Source: CBDCFV01 sp965203835
GTDB taxonomy: Bacteria > Chloroflexota > Dehalococcoidia > Lucifugimonadales > UBA3495
NCBI GenBank assembly: GCA_965203835.1
Contig: OZ241919.1
Coordinates: 1,178,001-1,242,000 of the forward strand
Direction: 5' to 3'
DNA length: 64,000 nucleotides
Shown here: positions 36,462-44,365 of the stretch, in pieces
Layout of the letters: the number at the start of each line of letters is the position of its first letter
Numbering within the stretch: position 1 is the first letter of the stretch
Translations under genes and position numbers: made by a program
Notes under the pieces: generated by a model
The model's input: only the letters and a program-made list of their open reading frames with translations
Told to the model about the DNA's origin: nothing
Database searches by the model: none

Positions 36462-36877
36462 TCCACCTTGCGAGCGACCAGGGTCAGGTGGTTCCTGCCC
36501 TGATCCCGCCGGTAATTGACCTGGTCCATCATAGTCCGTACCAGATGGATGCCTAAGCCGCCAACCTTCCGTTCTTCAACCGATGCTTCCAGATCGGGTA
36601 TAGTGGCGTCATGCAGCGGATCGAAAGGACGGCCGCTATCCACCACCTCAATGGTAAGGAAGTCGGCCTCCGATGTTATGATAACATCGAACTCGTGGAT
36701 GCCGTCGTCATACCCATAGTCCATGACGTTGAGCACCACTTCTTCGATGGCCAGTTGCACGCGGAAGACCAGTTCGGGAGGCCAGTTCTCCCGCTCCGCC
36801 ATATCTTCCACGGCGGCAATGATATGGCTCAACTCGTCACGCTGGGTTTCAACCTTCAGGGATAATTTCGACTTCAA
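36458..36877 (-). CDS. RsbW-like serine kinase/anti-sigma factor
   Basis: This 139-residue GHKL ATPase of the RsbW/SpoIIAB type has N box QLAIEEVVLNVMDYGYDD, G1 VVDSGRPFDP and G2 VGGLGIHLVRTMMD. It would phosphorylate the STAS antagonist or sequester a sigma factor. The start codon is TTG at 36877, overlapping the phosphatase stop (TTGA). No sigma factor gene is in the window. Confidence 0.87.
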   Translation of the reverse strand: MKSKLSLKVETQRDELSHIIAAVEDMAERENWPPELVFRVQLAIEEVVLNVMDYGYDDGIHEFDVIITSEADFLTIEVVDSGRPFDPLHDATIPDLEASVEERKVGGLGIHLVRTMMDQVNYRRDQGRNHLTLVARKVE

Positions 36878-38046
36878 GTTCCGAACTCGCCTCGACAGAG
36901 TGTCAGGCAGGTGATGTCGTCGGACTGGGGTGCGTCACCGGCGAAATCGTCCACAGCCTGGAATACCGCTTGGTTGGCTTCCTCCGAATTGGAAGGAGCG
37001 CCAGCAGCAAAAATTCTCAACAGACGTTCGTTGCCGAACTCTTCGTCGTCACCATTCATCGCCTCGGAAACGCCGTCGGTGTACAACACCACGGTGTCTC
37101 CGGGGGCAAGAGTAACACTGCCTTCCTGGTATTCCATATCGGGAACCAAGCCAAGAGCGACACCATCGGTGAGGGGGAGCAGTTCTGCTTCGCCGTTTGC
37201 GTGTACTACGAGCGGAGAGTTGTGTCCTCCATTGGCGTAGGTCAATTTCCCGTTGGCCGGATCATATATCGCATAAAGCACAGTCACGAACATGGCGGCT
37301 TCGTTGTCCTGGTTGAGCAGGTCGTTGACCTCCCGCAGTACTTCACCGGGACTGAGGGTGCCTATAGCTGCACCCTTCAATAAGGTTCGGGTGGACATCA
37401 TGAAGAGGGCGGCAGGCACCCCCTTGTCGGAAACGTCCGCGATTGCCAGGCCAATGCGCCCATTGTCCAAGCGCATGACGTCGAAGAAGTCTCCCCCCAC
37501 GCTGCGGGCCGGCTTCATGCTGCCGAAAACCTGGTAGCCGGGTCCCCTAGGGAACTGAGTGGGGAGAATGGACTGCTGCATGTTGCTGGCTACATCCAGT
37601 TCGTTCTGCAGCGCGACCAGCTTGTCCCTGGACGACAGGGCCTCCCTCCACTCTGCTATGTGGCCCAAGGTACGTTCGATGGTGATCTCAAGGTCCTCAA
37701 AGTCGATAGGCTTGGTTACGAAGTCGAATGCCCCGCGGTTCATTGCGGTGCGAATGTTCTTCATGTCCCCGTAAGCCGAAATGATAACCGCACGCAATTC
37801 CGGGTCTACTTTAGGTATCTGTTCAAGCAGCGTAAGGCCGTCCATCTGCGGCATGTTGATGTCTGAGAGCACCATATCAATCTCGTCATCTTCGCGCAGG
37901 CGCTCCAGTGCCTCCAGTCCGTTCTGTGCAAAGACGAAGCTGTAAATACCGGACCTTATCTTGCGCCGCATCCGCTGCAGAACAAGAGGTTCAACATCCG
38001 GCTCATCGTCCACCACGAGTATCTTGTTCGTCCGTTGCGTCGTCAT
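36874..38046 (-). CDS. Response regulator with SpoIIE/RsbU-type PP2C phosphatase output
   Basis: This 390-residue protein has an N-terminal receiver (residues about 8-125; acidic VVDDEPD, phospho-Asp62 in LSDINMPQMDG, Lys in FVTKPIDFED). A short coiled linker leads into a SpoIIE-type PP2C domain (about 165-388) with GGDFFDVMRL, ADVSDKGVPAALFM, VVLYTDGVSEAM and SDDITCLTL metal-site motifs. Phosphorylation by the operon's kinase would tune dephosphorylation of the STAS protein. It is the first gene of the four-gene coupled unit. Confidence 0.92.
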   Translation of the reverse strand: MTTQRTNKILVVDDEPDVEPLVLQRMRRKIRSGIYSFVFAQNGLEALERLREDDEIDMVLSDINMPQMDGLTLLEQIPKVDPELRAVIISAYGDMKNIRTAMNRGAFDFVTKPIDFEDLEITIERTLGHIAEWREALSSRDKLVALQNELDVASNMQQSILPTQFPRGPGYQVFGSMKPARSVGGDFFDVMRLDNGRIGLAIADVSDKGVPAALFMMSTRTLLKGAAIGTLSPGEVLREVNDLLNQDNEAAMFVTVLYAIYDPANGKLTYANGGHNSPLVVHANGEAELLPLTDGVALGLVPDMEYQEGSVTLAPGDTVVLYTDGVSEAMNGDDEEFGNERLLRIFAAGAPSNSEEANQAVFQAVDDFAGDAPQSDDITCLTLCRGEFGT

Positions 38047-38185
38047 GCGTTGTTAATCCATTACCGTCAGTTCGTTAATACGGTTTATAACCTCTGCGTA
38101 ACCCGCATTTCCGCCGTGACGAGAATCCATCTCCAGGCAAGAAAGCCGCCCTCTTAGAAGAGGACAAGGTAAGCACAAGTTCCAA

Positions 38186-38581
38186 CTACTCACTGAAAGC
38201 GGAAAGCGCGTCGGCCTGAGCAGCGTAAGTCGGTATAATTTTGTCGAAGCCGCTGATTTGGAACACCTCGCTGATGGGGTCGGGAAGCGAGCATACCCCG
38301 AATTTGGCGGACTTGCCCTGTAGTTGTTTGGCCACCAGCAATATAACCCTTAGACCTGCGCTACTGATGTAGGACAAGTCCTCCAAGTCCAGGATCATGC
38401 CGCCGTCACTTCCGTCCACTATCTTTTCCAGGGCGCCCTGGAACTGACTGGCGTTGCTTCCGTCAACCCGGCCTGCAGTCTTAATGACCACGGCTCCGGG
38501 TCTCTGTTCACCATTGATAGTCAAATCCTTGATATCGGCCACTGTCCAAGTGGTGGACTCTTCACCATTGTTAGCTACCAT
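38186..38581 (-). CDS. STAS-domain anti-anti-sigma factor (RsbV-like)
   Basis: This 131-residue single STAS domain protein has the phospho-acceptor segment LSYISSAGLRVIL; Ser74 aligns with the Ser of RsbV/SpoIIAA. An AAAGGAG site precedes ATG 38581. It lies 139 bases upstream of the receiver-PP2C gene on the same strand. It is the obvious substrate of the PP2C phosphatase and of the RsbW-like kinase. Its release would free the kinase or anti-sigma to change gene expression. Confidence 0.88.
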   Translation of the reverse strand: MVANNGEESTTWTVADIKDLTINGEQRPGAVVIKTAGRVDGSNASQFQGALEKIVDGSDGGMILDLEDLSYISSAGLRVILLVAKQLQGKSAKFGVCSLPDPISEVFQISGFDKIIPTYAAQADALSAFSE

Positions 38582-39037
38582 TGGGACCTGCTCCTTTACG
38601 ATGGCTCTCCCGGATTATACCTGCCTCCGACCAATACGCCATGCAACCCATATCGTCAGCAAGGCATATCAACTCTCACGTTCCCATCAACGCTTAATGC
38701 AGCAATTATAAAATTTGCCGCCTGAGTAATCTCGACACTACACTCAAGTAATAATCGGACATTGTCTCACAAAGTGGGATTATAGCACTGAAGGTGTACC
38801 TACTCTATAGCGCTCCCCCACTGGGTTCACGGGATTTTTCGATAACGCTCCCATTTACTCATTTTGCCCCAATTTGGAGAAGTGTTGCCGGGCCACGGGG
38901 CGTTATGTCAAACAATTCTATAATAAAGAAAGGCGGCGAAGTTGGGAAGAGGCAAGAGGACACGTCTGTGTCGGAATGACCATTTGGTATCATATCATGA
39001 CTTACGCAGTTGGCTATGAAATTTCAGCGGGAGCGGC
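38582..39037. other. Divergent intergenic region, AT-rich, with a possible IS-end remnant
   Basis: No gene was seen. TATAAT on the minus strand at 38710-38705 could be the -10 of the STAS gene, but no good -35 accompanies it. TTACGCAGTTGG at 39002-39013 matches 12 bases of the terminal repeat of the IS at 8396-9490 and stands alone just before the GrdE-like gene. Confidence 0.45.
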
Positions 39038-39040
39038 TTG

Positions 39041-40333
39041 GTGAAACTGTGGCTGGAAAACTACGAAGTTAACTCCTTAACCCTCGGCGGCGCAACGAGG
39101 CTGGAAAGCGGTGTTCTCACCATCAACGCGGAGGAAATCCGTAAAGCGGCGCTGTTCGACGGTTCCATCAGCGACGTGCGGGTCGAGTTGACCTCCCCAG
39201 GCGACAGGACGCGGATCATCCACATCCTGGACGCCCTGGAACCCCGGGATAAGGTGGATAGCGACCGGGCAACCTTCCCGGGTTTTCTGGCCCCGGCCCG
39301 CACGGTCGGCGAGGGCACAACGCGGCGTCTCAAGGGAACAGCCCTGCTGGCGTCGGCCCAACTGCCTGAACCCACCGGAGGGATACTGGAATTCAACGAA
39401 GGCATCATAGATATGAGCGGACCGGGGGCCGACTATTGCGCCTGTTCAAACACTCACAATATAGTTCTCCTGTTTACAGCGCGGCCAGGAGTTACCAATC
39501 ACGACTTTGAGAACGCAGTCCGGTTGGGGTCTATTCAAGCCTCGCGGTACTTGGTCAACGCCGCCCTGGAAGGTGCAGAACCGAACGACGTTGAAGTACT
39601 CGAGCTGGGAGCCGTGGAGCCTTCCCTGCCGAGGGTGGCTTACGTCGACCAAGTGCAGCAACAAGGTCCACTGGTGCAAACTTTCCTTTACGGGCAATCG
39701 ATGGAGTCTCTCGTGCCGACGCTGCTTCACCCCAACGAGTACTTCGACGGAGCGGTGGTCAGCGGCAACTACCGCAGCATGATCAAGGCCCCGACATGGC
39801 TGCGCCTCAACAACCCGGTCATACGCGAGCTATACGCCCGCCACGGCAAAGACCTGAACTTCTCCGGCGTTATACTGTGTCGGGGCCACCACGACGACCA
39901 TCAACTGAAGGAACGCAACGGTTACATGGTGGCCAACCTGGCGCGTATGCTGGGCGTCCAGGGGGTCGTTATGACGCTGGAGGGGACCGGAAACACTTGG
40001 GTCGATTTCATGCAGGCCGTAAAAGCCTTGGAGCAGTCGGGTGTCAAGACGGTGCCCATCGTCCACGAATTGGGAGGCGCCGAGGGCAAAGATTGGCCCA
40101 TCGTTGACTACGTTCCGGAAGCCGACGCCATCATAACCGGCGGGGGCGCCGACCGCAGGTTTACGATCCCGGCCATGGAGCGCGTAATCGGCGGCCCGGA
40201 CTTGGTATTCAGCTCCAACGAGGCATGGGGCCGGCAGCAACCCGCCGGAGAGAGCCTGACTGTCACTGCCCATGAGATGTACGCCGGGTTCTGGATGATG
40301 CAGATCAACGGGATCACGGCCAGGGACTTCTGA
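39041..40333 (+). CDS. GrdE-like protein (Gly/sarcosine/betaine reductase component B, alpha-beta type)
   Basis: This 430-residue homologue of the GrdE proprotein family starts at GTG 39041 after GGGAG. Family segments are plain: GDRTRIIHILDALEPR, GIIDMSGPGADY, LPTLLHPNEYFDGAVVSGNY and LNNPVIRELYARHGKDLNF. In true GrdE a cysteine in the HPNE...DG region (Cys242, from memory) self-cleaves to give a pyruvoyl group. Here that position appears to be Ala238, so cleavage and a pyruvoyl cofactor are not expected. CACS at about 133-136 adds two cysteines near a conserved loop. It is separated from its natural partner, the GrdB-like gene, by an inserted defence cassette. The substrate is unknown. Confidence 0.82.
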   Translation: MKLWLENYEVNSLTLGGATRLESGVLTINAEEIRKAALFDGSISDVRVELTSPGDRTRIIHILDALEPRDKVDSDRATFPGFLAPARTVGEGTTRRLKGTALLASAQLPEPTGGILEFNEGIIDMSGPGADYCACSNTHNIVLLFTARPGVTNHDFENAVRLGSIQASRYLVNAALEGAEPNDVEVLELGAVEPSLPRVAYVDQVQQQGPLVQTFLYGQSMESLVPTLLHPNEYFDGAVVSGNYRSMIKAPTWLRLNNPVIRELYARHGKDLNFSGVILCRGHHDDHQLKERNGYMVANLARMLGVQGVVMTLEGTGNTWVDFMQAVKALEQSGVKTVPIVHELGGAEGKDWPIVDYVPEADAIITGGGADRRFTIPAMERVIGGPDLVFSSNEAWGRQQPAGESLTVTAHEMYAGFWMMQINGITARDF

Positions 40334-40558
40334 CAGGACGCGCAAACCGTGACTCACTTAAGAAACTATCTCGAAATGGACTGTTTCCGCCGGCAACCCC
40401 TCGTTGCTAGATGGAGTGAGGTGGACCTCATTGGTTGGACAGGATTAGGGCAGGGTTAAGTGAAAGTTCCGGCGCTGCAAGAGTCCGGACGATTGGATAC
40501 ACAACCCCGAAGTTACTATTGGTTCACGTTTCAACAAAAGACCCTGTGCGGGTTACAG

Positions 40559-41290
40559 TTAAACTGAGGCAGATTCCGAACTTAGCGTCCTGACATATGC
40601 TTGGACAAAGCTGGAAAATGGGCTGTTCGGCAACATTAGGTCTTGGACAATCATAGCCGCCAGCTCATCGTCATCCTGCGCGTTTGCGGCCTCTCTCAGG
40701 ATATCCAGTTGAGCTTGGCGCTGTCGCCACAGGTGGTTGGGGTCGTTCTCGCCCAATTTAGTGTCGTTCAGGTCGATGTCCCTGATTGTCCGCCGAGCCA
40801 CTGACCATTCGACGGATGAAAGTTGGACGGACGGCATTATTTCACCGGTGTCAAAGTCGTAGGAGAAGAAATCGGTCGCTGGGCGTTGTCCTGCCAATTC
40901 GTTCGGACTAACGTACTCAGACACCGGCGTGTATCTGGAATCCTCCGAGGCGAGCGACAAATTGATCGATGCGTCTTCAAATCCCGGCCAGCTATTGCTC
41001 TTGGATTGATTGCACCTACGGCAGGCATAAACCAGATTAAGCCAATCGAAGGACAGGTCTGGAAACCAGCGGCGAGGACGAAAATGCTCGATTTCTTCCC
41101 GAAAGGGGTTGCCAGAAGGAGTCTGCGGCTCGCATTGCCGTTCGCAGTAGGCGCAAATGCCACTGAAGTCCTGGGCCAAGGCTTCACGGATGCGGTGACG
41201 GTTTTGCCAGTCAATGTCGCTCCACTGAATCTGGGAGTGGCGAAGTTCAACAAGAAAGTCGGGTTCCGGTGCGCGACGTACAGAATGAAT
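40559..41290 (-). CDS. ptuB: PtuB-like HNH nuclease (Septu-type defence)
   Basis: This HNH protein of about 243 residues has ICAYCERQC and YACRRCNQSKSNSW zinc pairs around EIEHFRPRRWFPDL, the pattern of the TIGR02646/PtuB group. No ATG or GTG gives a full N-terminus. The conserved RRAPEPDFLVELRHS segment begins just after the ptuA stop, so I place the start at a non-standard ATT at 41290. TTG 41179 is the first ordinary start but would remove about 37 conserved residues. It is transcribed with the ATPase upstream. Together they resemble Septu, in which PtuA controls the PtuB DNase. Confidence 0.75.
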   Translation of the reverse strand: MHSVRRAPEPDFLVELRHSQIQWSDIDWQNRHRIREALAQDFSGICAYCERQCEPQTPSGNPFREEIEHFRPRRWFPDLSFDWLNLVYACRRCNQSKSNSWPGFEDASINLSLASEDSRYTPVSEYVSPNELAGQRPATDFFSYDFDTGEIMPSVQLSSVEWSVARRTIRDIDLNDTKLGENDPNHLWRQRQAQLDILREAANAQDDDELAAMIVQDLMLPNSPFSSFVQAYVRTLSSESASV

Positions 41291-41292
41291 GG

Positions 41293-42627
41293 CTAGACAC
41301 CCTCTTGATCGAGGTCCTGCGACTGCCGGTATCTTTGCAACACCTTGGCGAATCGCTCCTCGAAAATCTCTCTTTGCCTTGCCATTGGGCCGCCTGCCAA
41401 CAGGTCCCGGTCTACCTTATCCCGCAACTCCTCGATTCGTCTCTGGCGCTGCTCCTCTTCCTCCGGGATGGCGCGTGGCGGTTCCTGGCGAAGTTCGCGG
41501 AGTTCGCGGGCAGCGGCGGCGGTGGCTTCGTCGGTGGGGTCGTACACGCCCATCATGGTCCGCAGGATTTCGTCGGCGGTCCAGCCAATTATATCCTCGG
41601 TGTTGGTTGTGGCGGTTACAACGCCATTCTCGTCACGCTTCAGCAAGTGTACCTGCCCTACCTTTAGCCCGGCTACAACAAAGGGGGAGTGGGTGGTGGC
41701 AAATATCTGCAAGCAGGGGAAGTGCTCAAGCAGCGCGGGGATGACCCTTCGCTGCCAAGTGGGGTGCAGGTGATTTTCGATTTCGTCGATCAGAAGAATG
41801 GCGGGGCTTTCTTGCCATTTACCTTTATTGGTCTTCGGAATATCAGGTTGTTGGTAAAACCTCCATATCTTGAGAGCGATATACAACACCCAAAGGAACG
41901 TGCCTTGCGTGCCGGCACTCAAGTCTCCAACATATTGATGCAGGGTTTTGCTGCTTTCGCCGTATTTGGTCGAGACTCCCATTCCCGGATGGACGTAGGG
42001 TTCGTCAAAAAGCGGTTCAAAGTCCCAGGGGTCCGCCAATAGTTCGTATGGATGGGATACGTAATTGCTCGGCCTCCCGATCATGACTTCATTCGATATG
42101 CTCTTGGTGCAACTGTAGGCAATTCTCAAGGCCTGTAGCAACCCGTAAAAGTCCCTTTGTCCCTTATCGAGTTGACCCTTAAAGTTGTGATAAAAGACCT
42201 TGCAAATCTTTTCTACCCATCGGCCATCGAAAACACGTGCATTGTCTTGCCATTTAATATCGTCTATTTCACTATCCACTTCATCGTCTACTTGAACATC
42301 ATCAGTCCAATCAAGACCGCTCGGCAGAATCAGGCGGGTCGCTGGGATGTAAATCCACGGAACACCCCATAGGGCAGCATCATCGAATCCGTCTCGGACA
42401 CCCAACATTGCTTCCCAGTCCGAGCTTGGCCTAACCTCAACCGCCGGAAACGGGAAGATGGCGGTCTTGTCAACAAACCCGGAATTAGCAAGAATCCGTA
42501 ACAGGCTGGTCTTCCCCGAGGCATTTGGCCCAGCGAACAGGTTGACTCTCTCGTCAAATTCAAACTCCAATGTTTCCTGGAAAGCCGGATGTGAACTCGG
42601 ACCCACGGTCATGCCTTCAATGTGCAT
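41293..42627 (-). CDS. ptuA: PtuA-like AAA ATPase (Septu-type defence)
   Basis: This 444-residue ABC/RecF-like ATPase has Walker A GPNASGKT (residues 33-40) and a Walker B/D-loop stretch ILLIDEIENHLHPTWQRR followed by FATTHSPFVVAGL. The arrangement matches PtuA and other OLD-like or AAA_21 ATPases of defence systems. An HNH gene follows at once on the same strand, which supports a Septu-like two-gene system. It sits antisense between the two grd-like genes. The centre of the gene is visibly more AT-rich than its neighbours, in keeping with horizontal acquisition. Confidence 0.82.
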   Translation of the reverse strand: MHIEGMTVGPSSHPAFQETLEFEFDERVNLFAGPNASGKTSLLRILANSGFVDKTAIFPFPAVEVRPSSDWEAMLGVRDGFDDAALWGVPWIYIPATRLILPSGLDWTDDVQVDDEVDSEIDDIKWQDNARVFDGRWVEKICKVFYHNFKGQLDKGQRDFYGLLQALRIAYSCTKSISNEVMIGRPSNYVSHPYELLADPWDFEPLFDEPYVHPGMGVSTKYGESSKTLHQYVGDLSAGTQGTFLWVLYIALKIWRFYQQPDIPKTNKGKWQESPAILLIDEIENHLHPTWQRRVIPALLEHFPCLQIFATTHSPFVVAGLKVGQVHLLKRDENGVVTATTNTEDIIGWTADEILRTMMGVYDPTDEATAAAARELRELRQEPPRAIPEEEEQRQRRIEELRDKVDRDLLAGGPMARQREIFEERFAKVLQRYRQSQDLDQEGV

Positions 42628-42660
42628 ACGGATAGCTCCACAATTAGCTCAATGCCGGCC

Positions 42661-42939
42661 CTATGCCATAGTCCCGTGTATGTAGCGGAGCGTCAATGAC
42701 GCAACCAGCACCTGCGGGGTATTTAGTTCGCCATCTCCTTCTGAGAGGGCGTTGTCCCGAAGGTTAAATCCCTCATCGGCCAATGACTTGACCACTGAGG
42801 ATAGGAGGTCAGAGCCTCCGATGTTTGAGACCATCCATTCGACGCCATTGTATCCAAATCGACTGCCGATGAGAACCGTACTTATGGTGATTGGTGATCG
42901 AAAGCCAGAAAGCTCATATTGCGTGTTTAATGGTAGAAT
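42661..42939 (-). CDS. Possible small ORF upstream of ptuA
   Basis: An open frame ending at 42661 has protein-like character for its last ~92 residues (YELSGFRSPITISTVLIG then SRFGYNGVEWMVSN). It lies 33 bases before ptuA on the same strand. There is no ATG; ATT at 42939 is a guess. Upstream of that the frame is only the antisense of the GrdB-like gene. It could be a third component of the defence cassette or a chance frame. Confidence 0.35.
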   Translation of the reverse strand: MLPLNTQYELSGFRSPITISTVLIGSRFGYNGVEWMVSNIGGSDLLSSVVKSLADEGFNLRDNALSEGDGELNTPQVLVASLTLRYIHGTMA

Positions 42940-43026
42940 GCCGCCTGGGCCGGTAGCAGTGCGCGACTGACTCCACGATAAATTGGGTGTCAAATTACAT
43001 GGGCTTGCTACGCCGGGAGTTACGTC

Positions 43027-44355
43027 ATGGACAAGCCAATAAAGATAGTCCACTACCTGAACCAGTTTTTCGGAGGCATAGGAGGAGAGGAGAAGGCTGA
43101 CGCTCCCCCCGAATACCGCTCCGCGCCAGTGGGCCCCGGAATCGCCTTGGCAAGACAACTGGGAGAGAGGGGCAGCATCGTTGGGACCATAATCTGCGGC
43201 GACAACTATTTCATCGAGAATGAGCAGGATGCTCTGGCCCAACTGCTGGATATGGCGACGAAGTCAGGGGCCGACTTGCTGGTAGCGGGACCGGCGTTCA
43301 ACTCCGGCCGCTACGGTACGGCCTGCGGCGCGTTGGCCCAAGCGTGGCGCGGCGAAGGAAAGCCAGGATTGACCGCGATGAACGTAAACAATCCGGGCGT
43401 GGAGCTTTACCGGAGTGACGTATACATATTGCCCACCGGAGATACCGTAGCCTCCATGAACCAGGCCCTGTCCGACCTTGCCAATTTCGCGGTGAAACTT
43501 GCCGAGGGGCGCGAGATAGGCCCCGCGCACGAGGAGGGCTACTTCCCCACCGGGCTGCGTAAGAACCTGCGCGTGCCGCAGGGAGCAGCGGAGCGGGCCG
43601 TGGACATGCTGGTGTCAAAACTGGCCGGCAAGTCCTTCCAAAGCGAGTTGCCGGTCCCGGACTTCAGCAATGTCGACCCGGCGCCGCCAGCGCCCAATCT
43701 GGCCAACGCCAAGGTTGCGCTGGTGACCGAGTCCGGGTTGGTCCCATTCGGCAATCCAGACAAACTGGAAACGTGGAACGCTTCCAAGTGGCTGAAATAT
43801 TCCATCTCCGGGCTGGAGGCCCTCCCCCAAGGACAATATGAGGCTTGGCACGGCGGATGCGATACCACCGGCACCAACGCCGACCCTCACCGGGCGGTGC
43901 CCTTGGACGCGGCCCGAGCCTTGGAAAGGGCCGGAATCATCGGCGGCATGTGCGACCACTACTACGTGACCACGGGCAACATGGCCAACATCAAGGTGAT
44001 GGAGCGAATTGGCCGCGAAATGGCCCAAGACATGAAGGCGCAAGGAGTCGAGGCGGTTATTCTCACGGCAACTTGAGGGACAGGAACGCGTAGCGGAGCT
44101 ACGCTGGCCAAGGAACTGGACCGGGCCGGGCTGCCCGTCGTTCTGATTACCGCCCTGATCAGCATCGCCGAGCGGGTCGGGGCCAACCGTATATTCAAGG
44201 CCGAGGGGAGGTTCCACCATCCGCTGGGCAACCTGGACTTTACGCCTGAAGCGGAGGCGGCGTGGCGGACCGATTTCCTGCGAGAGGCAGTGCAGATGTT
44301 GACCAAGCCGGTAAATGGCCCAACCGTGGCCACGGTAGCCCGGACCGGTGTGTGA
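43027..44355 (+). CDS. GrdB-like selenoprotein (Gly/sarcosine/betaine/D-proline reductase family, UGA = Sec350)
   Basis: This 442-residue protein is interrupted by one in-frame TGA at 44074-44076. Upstream it matches GrdB-type subunits (IVHYLNQFFGGIGGEE, AGPAFNSGRYGTACG, GGCDTTGTNADPHR). Downstream the same frame continues with GTGTRSGATLAKELDRAG and SIAERVGANRIF, the conserved GrdB C-terminus, to TGA at 44353. The TGA aligns with the selenocysteine of GrdB (T-Sec-GTxTRxGAT). Two cysteines usual after Sec in clostridial GrdB are Gly and Ser here. GGGAG precedes the ATG. Ten bases separate the real stop from the next monooxygenase gene. The reaction is presumably reductive C-N or related bond cleavage, but the substrate is unknown. 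Confidence 0.88.
44074..44106 (+). promoter_or_regulatory. Bacterial SECIS-like hairpin after the UGA codon
   Basis: GCGTAGC (44088-44094) and GCTACGC (44098-44104) form a perfect 7-bp stem closed by the loop GGA. The loop starts 18 bases after the UGA and has G at its first position. Known bacterial SECIS elements have a short loop with an early G at about this distance, so this fits the consensus. It supports recoding of the codon by SelB and selenocysteinyl-tRNA encoded elsewhere. Confidence 0.75.
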
Positions 44356-44365
44356 CCACACTGCT

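Noticed and set aside
42940..43242. The N-terminal half of the open frame ending at 42661
   Set aside because: This part is antisense to the start of the GrdB-like gene and its ribosome-binding site.
43027..44076. Reading the GrdB-like gene as ending at the TGA at 44074
   Set aside because: The frame continues with conserved family sequence, the TGA aligns with the known Sec position, and a SECIS-like hairpin follows.
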